This document shows positions 22,661-34,360 of a DNA stretch of 64,000 nucleotides, in pieces. Made by a program: the position numbers and the translations under genes. The stretch's first letter is position 1. Each line of letters starts with the position of its first letter. Source of the stretch: Macrotis lagotis (taxonomy: Eukaryota > Chordata > Mammalia > Peramelemorphia > Peramelidae); contig NC_133662.1 in NCBI RefSeq assembly GCF_037893015.1, positions 270,375,944 to 270,439,943 of the forward strand, written 5' to 3'. The notes below the pieces were generated by a model. That model worked only from the letters and a program-made list of their open reading frames with translations, had not been told where the DNA came from and did no database searches.

Positions 22661-23339
22661 CTAATAAAGTTTTACCTGGTTAATTGAATTCATTTCTGAT
22701 GCCAATTCTACCAGATAAGATTCTATGTGTCCAGGATGCTCCCCTCCCCCAGCTCTTATTTTGGTCACGATAGGAATCCTCATTTTATTTTCTCTATAAA
22801 CTAGACCTTTCCCTTCTTTGGTGCCACTTATTTTAGTAATACCTACAATGGAATCTGTCCAGAAAGTTCTAGGGTGAATGCTACAGGACTTTAGAAACAT
22901 CTCACACTACATCTTCCTCTCATGTCTGTATATCTCTAATTCCCCAAATAATGGAATAATGTTTTCCTGAGAAATCAGTGTGTCCCATGATGCTCATACA
23001 TCAGGAGAGTTTCGACAAGGTCTATGGGGAAATGCTCTTTGAGTGAAGAGACACGTGTGATGGACACATAGCCCGGGCAGATGGTACTGTTCTTGGTGAA
23101 ACTTGATGGAGTCCTTAGAATTTGGAGTCCAAGCCCAGCATGGTTCCTTCCACCCAGGGGAAGATTGAGCACAGTACTCTGACTCTACCTTGGTTCCCTC
23201 ACCCATCAAATGAGAGAGATGGACTCCAGGCCCCCAAGTTCCCTTCTAGCTCTCCAGTTCTGCAGCCCAGAGGGGCTCCCCTCACTACAACTTGGGGTGC
23301 TTGGAAGTAATATCAGTGATTATGAGAAAGGTTTTAGAA
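22661..23339. other. no gene recognised
   Basis: Unique sequence with overlapping short frames on both strands and no support. The frames at 22994-23310 overlap one another in both directions, which argues for chance. Confidence 0.35.
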
Positions 23340-23720
23340 ATGGTTCAACTGTTCAATATGATTCAATGTCATTTATTCTCCATGGGCCAGGAACTGTGCT
23401 AGGAGATGAGAATATGAAGATGAAAAAGCATATTGTGTCTAGTCTTTACCTGCTATCGATAACCCACAGCTTATGTTCATTTTGCATAGAGTTTTGCTCC
23501 TTCTATCTCCTTATCCTCTTTGTTAAAATGGTTCCTGTCACAGAGTGGATGCTTGATAGATGGTACTGACTGACAATATGTAAGAAGTGGGAGGTACAGA
23601 TGGAAGAAGTCATGGGTCCTGCCCTCAAGGAGTTTATCGTCTGCTTGAGAACCCAAGACCTGAATACAACCCACAAAGGAAGCCTGTACACCAAAGGCAA
23701 ATCCAGAGCAGGGAAAGTAA
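23340..23720 (+). repeat. old mammalian interspersed repeat fragments
   Basis: Contains the pattern CATGGGCCAGGAACTGTGCT (23379-23398), then GGTCCTGCCCTCAAGGAG (about 23611-23630). It matches the wording of the longer copy at 37180-37925. I recognise the pattern as a widespread ancient mammalian repeat but will not name the family. Confidence 0.5.
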
Positions 23721-23884
23721 ATTATGACAAGATCACAATAAAGGGGGCTTTCAACTCATCTTGATGAAGACAATCATGGACAGAGATCTTGTAGCTCTGG
23801 TAGGGAGCTAATGGCAGAGCCACTTTGAAATTCAAGGCCTTCAATGCCAAGGTCAGAATTTTTTCCCTAGCTCTGTCCTCCCCG

Positions 23885-23906
23885 CCCCCCCCCCCCCCCC
23901 CCCCCC
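23885..23906 (+). repeat. (C)22 homopolymer
   Basis: Twenty-two consecutive C after an interrupted C-rich lead-in. It is the longest of several C/G homopolymers here. Confidence 0.9.
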
Positions 23907-24815
23907 GCCAAATGTCTAACTTTCCTTCTCAATAGTGAATTCCGCTTGCTCTGCATGGTCTGGCCCAGATCTCTGTACTTTGTATTTTTACTGGGAGTGG
24001 CATTCTATTGAAGATGGCGGAAGGGATGAACTTGGGGATTGTAAGCTAAAGGGGTGAGCTCTTTTTTCTTCCATTTTTATTTTCAGCAATGATCCCTCCT
24101 AATATCTATTATTGAACTGGTTGCTTCAAGTCTCTGGTTACCTTTGAGTCCCTCCGATAGCCTTGCCCCACCTTTCATCTGAAACCCTTCTGCAGCTTGT
24201 CAGAGTCTGGAGCTGGACATTCCAGAGATGACTTTGGCCTCCTCAGGGTCAGGAAATAGGTCCACACTCTCAGTGTGGAAATGAATGCCGAAACTGAATC
24301 TGATTCATCCAACATCCATTAGGAACATGGAGCTCCGACTTCTTGAGTTATTTGTAACCTTTATTCATGGGGAACTCTCTGGAAGACCCGGGGGAATGGG
24401 TTGGTACTACTAATAATTATTGATTGACATATTTGGAGAGCAATCAATATGAGGGGCTTTTGTAGGTGCTCATTCAGGCAACCCTCCTGATTGATTTAGT
24501 GTTCTCAGAGGATTCTGCAGAGGAACCTTGGGAAAACATGGACTCGAACTTTGCCCTATTGATAGAAATCAGTCTGCATGCCAACAGTTTCCCAATGGTG
24601 ACTTGGATACTTCAAGGACAGAGGCACATGGAAAGCAGCCCCAGGTTTAGGAATGCAGATTTTTATCTGGATGGCTAACTCGAAGAAAAAGTAGCATTTA
24701 TATAGTCTTTTAAGATTTGCAAAGAACACTCTATGTGTTATTTGTGCATAAAATAAAGCCTGGTATATACAAAAGGATTGACCAAGGCTTTTCTTTCTTC
24801 TCTCTTGCCTTTCTT
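23907..24815. other. no gene recognised
   Basis: Unique sequence. About 24680-24740 resembles a MIR piece (GTAGCATTTATATAGTCTTT, then TTTGCAAAGAACACT). A plus-strand frame of 70 codons at 24466-24678 is unsupported. Confidence 0.35.
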
Positions 24816-24915
24816 TTTCCTCTCTCCCTCCCTCCCTCCCTCCTTCCTTCCTTCCTTCCCTCCCTCCCTCCTTCCTTCCTTCCCTCCCTCCTTCTCTCTT
24901 CTTTTCTTTCTCTCA
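24816..24915 (+). repeat. (CTTC)n/(CCCT)n microsatellite
   Basis: Tetranucleotide CCTT and CCCT units over about 100 bases. Opposing frames are low complexity (L-P-S-F and R-K-E-G). Confidence 0.92.
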
Positions 24916-25009
24916 TTTGAGGCTCACCTTGACCCTGGAAGGGAGATGCTGCCCATCTTACAGAGAGAAACAAAGGTAAACAGAGATGAAATGAATTTCC
25001 AATTAGTAA

Positions 25010-25320
25010 GTTTATCAGGCCAGATTCTAATCAGCGCTCTGACTTCCAGTGCAGCTCCTGTCCCAAGCTGCCAGCTGCATTATTGCTACAAGATAAAGCA
25101 TCTCCAAGCTGATAGAAAGTCCTCCCATCTTCCTAGCACTATGCCATTTTCACAGTTTAGCCAAAGTGGATCCAGCCTCACTGGCCGAAAACACAATGGA
25201 ATGAAGCAGTTACAGTGGCAGTTTCGCATAACTGTAGTTATCACATAAATTCCTTTGGAATCCCAGATGTTCCTAAGGAGATTAAATTGTCATTGGTCCA
25301 TCTAAAAGTAGAGCTGACTA
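25010..25320. promoter_or_regulatory. candidate conserved non-coding element
   Basis: Unique block with CTAATCAGCGCTCTG, CAGCTGCATTATTGC, TTCGCATAACTGTAGTTATC (about 25224-25243) and GATTAAATTGTCATTGG. It shows balanced composition, several E-box and homeodomain cores, and no repeat similarity. Confidence 0.3.
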
Positions 25321-27385
25321 TCCTTACCAGGCTCTATATTTCACATTGAAATGATGTCTTTGGAAATGACCTGGTGAAGATCAAAATCGGAGAAGTGGCA
25401 GGAATGAGATGCAGCCTCCCGAGACGGCAGGATCTCTCCGTTTCTTTGCAGACCATGGAGGTAGTCACTTGTAGAGGAATGGGAAAGAATAAAGTTCTTC
25501 GGATCACCTGATGTGCTTGCTCTCCTACTTTAATAATTACTTGCTGAATTGAATTGAATTTTATTTCTGGATTGTAGTTACCCATCAGTGAGGTTCTCTC
25601 TGCAAAGCAGGGTCATGCTGCATGGGCAGGGTGAGACCTTGGTCCAGAGGGAGAACCTTGTTTATTTCTAAGACAAAAGAGGCGGGAAACCTGAACCAAA
25701 AGCAATCAGCTTTCTGCTGACCATCTAGTCAATTAAGATACTCTTTTTAAGACCATATGAAGGATCCTTCACTTCAAGATGGGTTGAGCAACAGATTGGC
25801 TGAGAGCAAGGCAGGTGGGACATGGGGGGGTGGGGGGTGGAGTTACCACAGATGATTTTCCCCTGCTTGGCCATGTAGAACTGAGGCCTGTTTCCGGGTT
25901 TTTGCCCCCTGAATAAATGATTCATCATTCTTCTATGGAAAAATGGAAAGATCCATGCAGAGTTTCTACCTTCTGCATATTGGGCATGTCTACAGAATTT
26001 TCTGGAGGAAAAATACAAGATATGTGGACAGCATAATTTCAGAGAACTCATATCTTACAAAAAATTATGAGTACCTTAAGTGGGAATTAAATTTTCCACA
26101 GTGGCGTTTGGGGATAGTGAGGTCCCCCTATCCCATTCCTGCAATCTGCCTTCATTGTCCCCAGTATCCCCCTGCTGTAGTCAGGAGAGTCTCTGATGAA
26201 CACTCATGGGTGCTGGTCCTCATGAATGTAGATAGGGTTTTTAATCTCTGTTTTCAATTATCTCAATGGTTCAGTCCAATGTTAAAAGGGTTGGTTTTGG
26301 AGTCAGAAAATAAGAGTTCAAATCTGACTTTTTGATACTTATGCCTTTGGGTCTCAGAGTTTCTTTTAATCTTCTATTCAATAAATTAACAGTAGGTTCA
26401 TAATGGTTCCTGAGTGTGGTCACCTATGATGATAAATCATTGAACTCTGAATTGAAAGTTGGCATCCACTACAGAAAAAAGCCAAAACCTGACTCAGGGC
26501 TAACACAAGAAAACCTCTTCTAACGCCTCCCTATGTTCCCCCTCCCCCCACACAGAGTGAAGGGCGGGTTACAGCAAACAGATTTTCTCTGAAAGGAGAG
26601 AATCTTTCTTGCTCTTCTAATTTTTTTTTTTTTACAAGATAGGGGAGTTGGGTGGAGAGTGGGAAGAAGAGTTTCTATGGAGAATTGAAAGCCAATAGTA
26701 AGATAAACAGGAGATAGATAAAAAAGCTTACAATTCTAAGAATTATCTTCAGTTCAAAAGAAAATCTTTTTTTTTCTTTTTCTAACAGAAGAAAATTATA
26801 CTCAATTCATGGCCTCTAGCAAGGATTGTGGACTCACTTTGGGTCAGGAAAAGCTGCAGGCTTTGTGTATTTAAATGCAAACGAGAAACAGCTCCTGCCA
26901 TCTTAAACTTTGCTTTCTGTTGGTGGGAAGCAAACCCACTAAGAAAGATTCACCAAATGGAAAGGACACATGAAGTAACTGAGGTGGGAGAGAGGGTGCT
27001 AGTGCCAGGGACATCAGGGAAGGCTTCCTGTGGGCAGTGACATTGATGCTGATCCTTGAACATGGGGACTCTATGAGATAGGGGTGAAAGAGCAACCAGA
27101 TGGGAGAATAGCTTGTCAAGCAGGTAAAAACAGAGAGGCATTTTTAGGGCCTCAAAGTTTGTCTCAACTACAACCCAGTTAATTTGCTATTGGACCAGAC
27201 CTCAAGGATTCTGACCTCTCTTCTGGTCTCTCTACAGCAACTTCTCACCTTACCTTAGGCAAGTCATAGAATCCCTAGGTGTTTCAGTCTCTTTGTCTGA
27301 TAACAGGATGATTCCCTCCTGCTCTGACCAACAGCTGAGGAGACCACAGGGTTAGAGCTGAATATGATCTTAGTGGCTTATTTGG
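25321..27385. other. no gene recognised; minor repeats
   Basis: Contains a G-rich run at 25824-25840. A SINE-like stretch lies at 26285-26345 (GGTTGGTTTTGGAGTCAG, then GAGTTCAAATCTGAC). A T-run lies at 26619-26631, and a plus-strand copy of the old interspersed repeat at about 26960-27130 (CAGGGAAGGCTTCCTGTGGG). Frames of 82-130 codons at 25725-26335 oppose each other and lack support. Confidence 0.4.
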
Positions 27386-27892
27386 GTTTTTTTAAGATCA
27401 TCGATTTTATTTTTTAATCTAATATTTTATTTTTGGGTATAAGAACAATTTTAACATTCTTTTTTTTTCCTTCAGATTTGGAGTTCCAAATTCTCTCTTT
27501 CCTCCCCCTTATTGAGAAGTCAAGCAATTTGACATATGTCCATGTATGTCCTGCTATGAAAGACAACACACACAGAAAAATAAAGTAAAGAAAAGGTACG
27601 CTTTGATCTACATTCAAGACTCCAAGGAGACCATTTTTCACCATAAGACTTTCAGAACTCCCTTGGACCATATATTGTTGAGAAGAGCTAAGCCATTCTT
27701 TTCCTGCTTTTGCTCATTTCACTTCGTATCAGTTCATATAAATCTTTCCAGGCTTTTCTGAGAGTATCATTTCTTATAGTACAATAGCATTCTATCACAA
27801 TCATACCCACCAACTTGTTCAGCCAGTGCCCAATTGATAGGCATACCCTCAGTTTCTAAATTGCCACCACTGAAAGAGCTGCTGTTTTTGTA

Positions 27893-27901
27893 CATTATAT
27901 A

Positions 27902-27952
<51 letters not shown>

Positions 27953-27962
27953 TTTGTATATA
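27893..27962 (+). repeat. (TA)n microsatellite inside L1
   Basis: Two blocks of TA repeats separated by TACATA, followed by GTATGTATGTAT. They lie where L1 normally has a short TTTTTGTACATGT segment. Confidence 0.93.
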
Positions 27963-29810
27963 TGTATCCTTTTTTATTATTTCTGTGGGGTAGAGACCTA
28001 GTAGAAGCACTGCTTGGTCAAAGGGCAGGCATGGTTTCATGATCCTCTAGACACAGTTTCAAATTGTTCTCCAGAAAGGTTGAATCAGTTCACAAATCCA
28101 CCAACAATGCATGGAATCTCAACTTTCTCACCTCCCTTCAACATGTGTCATGCTTTTTTTGTCATATTAATCAATTTGATAGATATGAAGTAGTAACTCA
28201 GAGTTGTTTTAATTTGCATTTCTTTATTTTTCATATTATTGTAGAAAACTTTGATTACTTCATCTGGAAACTTCCTGTTTATAACATTTATCATTTGAGA
28301 AATGGTTCTTATTTCTATAAATTTGACTCAGTTCTCTGTAAATTTAAGAAATGAGTTATGTATCAGTGAATTTTGCTATAATTTTTTCATAGTGATGATT
28401 ACTAATATGCATCTCTTCATTCTATTTCCCCCTACTTATTCTATTTCTATTCTCTTTCTTCACCCTCTCCATTCTCAAGTGTGTTGTTTTTTATTTTTAC
28501 CTTCCTAAATCTGCCCTCCCTTCTATCAGCCTTCCCCATTCTTGCTTTTTTCCTATCCCCTTCCCCTCTGACTTTCCTGAACGATAAAACAGATTTCAAC
28601 ACTTAATTGAGTGTATTATGTACTCTTTTTGAGTCAGTTAGAATGAAAATAAGGTTATTAGGCTCTCCTCCTACTATCTTCCTCTTCCCCCTCACTATAA
28701 AATCTCTTTTGTCTCTTTTATGCTAGATAATTTACCCCAATTTACTTTTCCCTTCTCCCTTCTCACAATGCATTATTTCTCACCTTTTAATTTTATTGTT
28801 TTTGGTAATCATCCCATCATATTCAACTTACACTTGTGCCTTCTGTCTTTGTATACTCCTTCTAACTGCCCTAATGAGAAAATTTTTAGGAGGTACAAAT
28901 ATCATTTTCCCATTTGGGAAAGTATGCAGTTTTACCATATTGAATAGCTTAGGATTCCTCTTTCCTGTTTGCCTTTTTTTGCTCCTCTTGACTTGTTTGA
29001 AAGTCAAATTTTCTATTCAGTTCTGGTGGTTTATTTTTTTAATCAAGAATTTTTTAAAATTCCTTTTTTTATTGAATATATATTTTTCCCTGAAAGATTA
29101 GTCACTTTTTTTGCATAGGTGATTCTTGTTTATGCATTCCAAGCTCTCCAATCCTTTAATGTAGAATCTACTAAATCTTGTGTTATCTCAATTGTAACTC
29201 CGTGATATAAATTGTTTCTTTCTGACTGCTTGCAAAATTTTCTTCTTGACCTCGGAGCTCTGAAAGTTGACAATATTCCTGGGGGATTTCATTTTGGGAT
29301 CTCTTTCAGGAAGTGATTGGTAGATTCTTTCCACTTCTGCTTTACCCTCTGCATCTAGAACATCAAAATAGTTTTCTTTGATAATTTCTTGAAAGATGTC
29401 TAGGTTCTTTTGTGATCATGGTATTCATAGAGTTCAATAATTCTATTTTCCAGGTCAGTTGTTTTTCCAATGAGGTATTTCACATTTTCTTCTATTTTTT
29501 CATTATTTTGATTTTGTTTTAATGTTTCTGGATGACTCATAAAGTCATTATCTTTCACTTGCCCAATTTTAATTTTTAAGGAATTATTTTCCTCAGTGAA
29601 TCTTTGTATCTCCTTTTGCATTTGACCAGTTTTGTCTTTTAAGGAATTCTTCTTTTCATTGGATTTTTTGTGCCTCCTTTATTGTTTGGCCTAGTCTGTT
29701 TCTAAGGTTTTATTTTTTCAGTATTTTTGTGCTTCTTTTGCCAAGCTATTAAATCTTTCTTCAAGATTTTCTTGCATTCCCTCATTTCCCTTCTCATTTT
29801 CCCTCTACAT

Positions 29811-29824
29811 CTCTTACTTGATTT
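29811..29824 (+). repeat. target-site duplication of nested SINE, left copy
   Basis: CTCTTACTTGATTT matches CTCTTACCTGATCT at 29967-29980 with two changes. Confidence 0.7.
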
Positions 29825-29966
29825 TTTTTTGCAAGGCTAAATGGGGTTAAATGACCTGTACAGGGTTACACAGCTAAGTAATTATTAAGTGTCTGAGGCT
29901 GGATTTGAACTCAGATCCTCCTGACTCCAGGGCCAGTGTTCTATCCACTGTGCCACCCAGCTGCCC
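29825..29966 (-). mobile_element. tRNA-headed marsupial SINE nested in L1
   Basis: Poly-T start, then the complement of the SINE body (AAGTAATTATTAAGTGTCTG) and head (GTGCCACCCAGCTGCCCC). Flanked by a 14-bp imperfect target-site duplication inside the L1. Confidence 0.9.
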
Positions 29967-30880
29967 CTCTTACCTGATCTTTAAAATCTCTTCTATATTC
30001 TGTGGTTAATTAACATTTTTCTTGATGACTTTGGATCTGGGAATTTTGACTCTGTTATCTTCTGAGTGTGTTTTAATCCTCCAGGTCACCAGAGTTATTT
30101 TTTATAGTCAGAATCTATTTCTGCTGTTTGCTCATTTTTTCCAGTCTGTTTCTTGATTTTTAACTTTATGACAAAGTGGAGCTCTGCTTATGGAGTGGAG
30201 GGACTACTGTCCCAAGTTTCAGTTTTGTGTGTATGTTGTGTGTAGCTGTTTTTGGAGGTAATTTGGGGACCTGTAAGTTTTTAGTCCTTCAAAAATCACA
30301 GGATCTAGAGAGGGGGGTGTTTACTACTCTCCTGTTCTGTATGGTCTGTGAGGGACCACTAACATTCTTTTCTACCCTAGAACTGTGACCAGGGTTCTAA
30401 CTCCCCTGAGGTCACAAGCTCTGGTTTACTAGTGCTCCTCCTTGCCCTGGTACTGAGGTCCAGGACCAACCTAGATTCAAGTGTAGTCAATGCACCAAAG
30501 TCCCATGCCTGGTGCCAGCAAAGGGTCCCTATAAACTCCTGACCAATTGTCAGACTTACCACCACCCTTACCATCTATGAACTGAGAGGTCTGGAAAGCA
30601 CTATTGCTACTACTGGTTCAGTCACCCCCAAGGCCTACTGATAGTTTTCTGGGCCATGGCATTCCACTCCCACTCAGGAGCAACAAGACCTTTCCAGCTG
30701 AACTTCTTAGTTCACTTGGATTGGACAATTGTTTTACTCTGTCCTATGAGTCTCATTTTGCTGCCTAGAATTTGTTTTAGAATGAAATTTAAAGGTGTTT
30801 GGGAGAGGGGTTGGGGGAGAGCTCAGGAGAGTTCCTGCCTTTTCTCCACCATTTTGGCTCTGTCTGTCCTAGAGGTTTTT

Positions 30881-31399
30881 GAATCATTGTATTTTGGGTT
30901 TTGCTTTGTTTTGTTTTTATAAATGATGAGCCTGAGTTCCAGAGAGTTCAAATGAATTACCTATCTCATGAGTGTCTGAAGAAAGATCTTCTTGGATTGA
31001 AGTCCACCATTCTATGAGAACACCTCTAAGGATATCCTGGATGGGAAGTTTGGTGAGAATTCCCAAGTACTGCTACCTGTGGAAAGCCTTCTTTGGTTAT
31101 AGTCTTTGCAAGGTGGTTAGCTGGCCTCAGGGAGGGAGGACACCACCTCCCCAGGTTTTCTGTGAATGTGCAGTTCTAAGGGCATGGAGGTATTTCCTAC
31201 TATCAATCTTGGGGCTCCCACCCATCACACTGAGATCTGATAGCTGGAACAAATCAATCCAATTCTTTTCCCATCAAAAACTTGGAGATGGTCACTACTC
31301 TTCTCCCTCACAACCCTGGTCCACCACATCTTCTCTTCTTCAGCCCAGATACCTTCACTTTCTCAAACTGGTTCTTATATAGTATAAACTTCTTGGGGG
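30881..31399. other. no gene recognised
   Basis: Unique sequence. A plus-strand frame of 136 codons at 30972-31382 has ordinary composition but ends in T-rich DNA and shows no domain. I regard it as unproven. Confidence 0.35.
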
Positions 31400-31955
31400 G
31401 GGAGTAGTGTGTGAAAGAAACAGGATTAAATTTTGAAATAAACTCTCAATCCATAGGAGGACTGTGTTTGCTTCTGGGCTCCAAATTTTTGGAAGGACAT
31501 TAATGAATTGGAGAGTGCCTAGAGCAGAATAACCAGGACAGAAAAGAATCCTGAAGTCATGCTAAATGAGAGTCAACAGAGGATTGGTTAAAAACACTGG
31601 AAATATTTAGTTTAGGAAAAAGAGGGCTTGGGGCACTGAACTTTTTTTTCAGGGGACATGAAGATGGAAGAGAGAGACAGAATGTTTTTGGCTTGACCCC
31701 AAGGGGCAGGATTGGGAGCCATGGGAATAGGGTGGAGAGGAGGGGAAGCTATAAAGAGCTCAGTTTATACCGGGTGTCAGCAACAACAACTCTCCCTGAC
31801 TGGTCTGGGGCTCCTCTTCCTTGGAGGTCTTAAAGCAGAGGAGGGTTGGCCACTTCTCCAGGAAGTTGACAAGGGGCCTCTTTTTCAGACATGGCCTGCA
31901 TGGGATGGCCACTGATGTCCCTTATAGACCAATGGATTCTGTGACTTGGAATTGA
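31400..31955 (+). mobile_element. L3/CR1-like LINE 3' fragment
   Basis: A longer L3 piece with the expected order. It has AGGACTGTGTTTGCTTCTGG, then TGCCTAGAGCAGAATAACCA, TTGACCCCAAGGGGCAGGAT, GGAGGTCTTAAAGCAGAGG and a terminal GACCAATGGATTCTGTGAC block. The frame is broken. Confidence 0.75.
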
Positions 31956-32059
31956 GAATAGTTTTGAAGTGGCTCACTCACCTGGGGCTTCAAAGATGCT
32001 TGAACCAATATCTTTCTAGTTCAAGGTCGGCTTCTATGTCTTCTGTGTTACTGCCTCAA

Positions 32060-32600
32060 CAATGTGAAACTTGAAGGAAATGGTGTAGGAGAATGGAAAG
32101 GGGAGAGAATTTTTGTAGATGGGGGGCATTGCAACTAAGCCTTGAAGGAATGATGCATTCTAGAGGAGAGAGTGTGGAAGAAGGGCATCCTGGGCATGAG
32201 GGGGTGAGGGGTAGCCAAGATTGCAAAGGCACAATGATGGGAAATTGAATATCCTTTACAAGGATATTGTGCAAAACCACCAAGATGGGAAATAGGTTGA
32301 CTTTGTCAATGAATAGCAAGTTTGACCAGTTTGATGGGGGACCAAATGTGCACAAATGTGCAATTTATCTGGAAAAGAAGGCTAGGATCAGGTTAGGAAG
32401 GGCTTGAAATGCCAAGCAGAAGGCTCAGGATTTGAATGTAGAAGTGATGGGGGGACCCCGGAAGTATGTTGAGCAAGGGAGTGACCTATCCTTTAGAGGA
32501 TCACATTTGTAGTTATATGGAGGATTGTTTGGAGAGATGGGAAGGCTGGTGGAATTGTCCAGATGAGAAGTGAGGAGAGTCTGGGGGAACCCCTCCCCCA
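32060..32600 (+). repeat. old mammalian interspersed repeat
   Basis: Phrases such as GGAAGGGCTTGAAATGCCAA (32397-32416) and GGAGTGACCTATCC occur in the same order as in the copy at 37180-37925. Followed to about 32930 by GA-rich unique sequence, where opposing frames of 84-146 codons are compositional. Confidence 0.5.
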
Positions 32601-32929
32601 ATTAGAGCCAAGAGACAAAGACATTATGGGAAGAAACATTACAAACTTAATGAGTGAGTGATTCCCTGGGACAAGAAAAAGTGGAGAACTAAGACTCAGT
32701 GTTGGGAACTCAGGGAATGGAAGGATGATGGTACTCTTCTCAGACAGAGGGAAGTTCAGAGGAGGTATGGTTGTAGGGCCAGTAGCTGGAGGAGAGGAAG
32801 AGGATGGCATCAAGTACACAAGTAGAAACAATAGCATCATCAAGAGACCTCTTCCTCTGGAACTAGAGAAAAATGGGGTGGGATTGATTGAGGATGGCCA
32901 GGGGGTAGGAGATATGGAGGAGAAGAGAG

Positions 32930-33105
32930 ACAACCCCTGGGCACAAGTTACTTCGGGGCTTCTGGTTTCCCATCACTAGATGTCTTAGGGAAGAGACTGG
33001 ATTTCCCCTTGTCAGAGATATTGGAGATGGGATCCTTGTTAAAGGCCAGCTTGAATTAGATGCCTCAGAGGTCCCTTCTGACCTGGACTTCTGTGGTTCT
33101 TGTAT
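32930..33105 (+). mobile_element. L3/CR1-like LINE 3' end
   Basis: Ends with the L3 signature GATGCCTCAGAGGTCCCTTC and GACCTGGACTTCTGTGGTTC. Confidence 0.65.
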
Positions 33106-33744
33106 TGAATCTCTCCCCATGATCCTCTCTGGTGCTTATTGTTAGGACTTTGACTCACCATTGACATCCTCATAATGGTGACTCAGAGCTTTCTCTCCTG
33201 GAGACTCTCTCCTGCTCCCTCTTTCTCAGCAAAGGCCCTTTTCCTTGTGCATCATTTATGCTCAGGGGGTCACCTGGAATAGTCAGAGTTCTTCCTGCCA
33301 TCAAACCTAGGGTTCTTCATTGCTCCTGATTCTGCCTTCAGGGACCAAGTGGGACTGGTCGGTATCCAATATTGCAGAATTTAGCCATATGAAAGAGGTA
33401 GAAGTCATGCCCATGCTGAGACTTCTCCAGCTAAACTGACTCAGCCACTTCAGCTGATCCACTTCCCAGATGGGTATTTATGAAGCACATCGCCTGGCTC
33501 ATAGCAGGTGCTTCATAAGTGACTTTTCCGTTCCCTTCCATTGCTTCTCCTTGCACCATCGTGCCTAACACTGAGCACAAAACTACAGATGAGATCTGAC
33601 GAGGGATAATGAGGCTCTCATCTTTCTAGGACTGAACACTGAATGCAGATGAAGATTGAATGAGTTCCCCAATAGCTTCACTCTATGTGATTGAAGTAGG
33701 AAAGACAAGGAACTTTATCTGTACTTCAGAAAGAGGGAAAGACA
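33106..33744. other. no gene recognised; L2-like end
   Basis: About 33485-33525 resembles an L2 end (GGCTCATAGCAGGTGCTTCA). The rest is unique. Confidence 0.35.
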
Positions 33745-33832
33745 GACAGATAGACACAGAATGTATGGGGAGAGACAGAGAGAAGAGAGGGAAACAGAGA
33801 CACAGAGGGAGGAGAGAGAAGGGGACAAAGGA

Positions 33833-33884
<52 letters not shown>

Positions 33885-33955
33885 AGAAGAAGAAGAAGAA
33901 GAAGAAGAAGACGAGGAGGAGGAGGAGAAAAAGGAGAAGAAAGAAAGAGATTGGT
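33745..33955 (+). repeat. purine tract: (GA)n, (GAA)n, (GAG)n in succession
   Basis: Nearly pure purine over about 200 bases. Irregular GAGACAGA gives way to an uninterrupted (GA)n at about 33850-33880, then (GAA)n to about 33910, then GAG/AAG units. The opposing 122- and 154-codon frames are low-complexity R-E and L-S translations. Confidence 0.93.
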
Positions 33956-34194
33956 CGCAGAAAGAAACATGAGTCTCTGCCCTGAAAGTTTTAGACTGAG
34001 AAATTTCTTCAAGTTACAGAGAAGGTAAGGTACTAGAACTCCACTCAGAGGACTTGTATTCCAGAACTTTTTCCATTGAAGTATATTATGTTCCCAGACT
34101 GGATATCTTGATGACATCTTGATTCTTAGAGGTACTATGTGAGTCATTTATTCCCTCAACAAGCATTTGTTAAGCATCCAAAATGTGGAAAGTA

Positions 34195-34360
34195 TCTTGG
34201 CATGGTGAGTCAGGAAGACCTGTGTTCAAGACCCACCCATCCTGGCTGTGTGATCCTGGGCAAATTATCTCCCCCTTTAGTGTCCTAGGCAAGTTTCTAA
34301 GATCCTAAGTGGCAGAGCAGGGCTGATCTGCACTGGTAGAGAGTTTCCTCACCAGGAGCT
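34195..34360 (+). repeat. THER/MIR-type SINE
   Basis: TRNA-like head and body visible as GAGTCAGGAAGACCTGTGTT, then GGCTGTGTGATCCTGGGCAA. Older than the WSINE-like copies. Confidence 0.6.

Larger units (their letters stand above)
27386..30880 (-). mobile_element. L1 LINE with 5' end, ORF1 and 3' end but without most of ORF2
   Basis: Read on the minus strand, the 5' end is near 30870, where the text reads GAGCCAAAATGGTGGAG, followed by about 0.9 kb of 5' UTR. The ORF1 region lies at about 29800-28500, with its coiled-coil part at 29400-29621 (heptad-like N-S-L-K-I-K-I and T-T-D-L-E-N-R-I). Near 28390 the sequence jumps from the ORF1/ORF2 boundary straight to the ORF2 C-terminal region (28390-27690). 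That part carries antisense wording such as CCAATTGATAGGCATACCC and GCTTGGTCAAAGGGCAGGC. It ends in a 3' UTR and A-rich tail near 27400. The endonuclease and reverse-transcriptase core is absent, so the copy cannot be autonomous. Its frames are also broken. A SINE interrupts it at 29825-29966. Confidence 0.75.

Noticed and set aside
24731..25248. Frames of 80-156 codons over the CCTT tract
   Set aside because: Low-complexity translation of a tetranucleotide microsatellite and its flank.
30972..31382. 136-codon plus-strand frame as a gene
   Set aside because: Ordinary composition but no domain, no splice pair, and it lies between an L1 5' end and an L3 fragment.
33660..34147. Opposing frames of 122 and 154 codons
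   Set aside because: Repeat translations of the GA/GAA/GAG purine tract.
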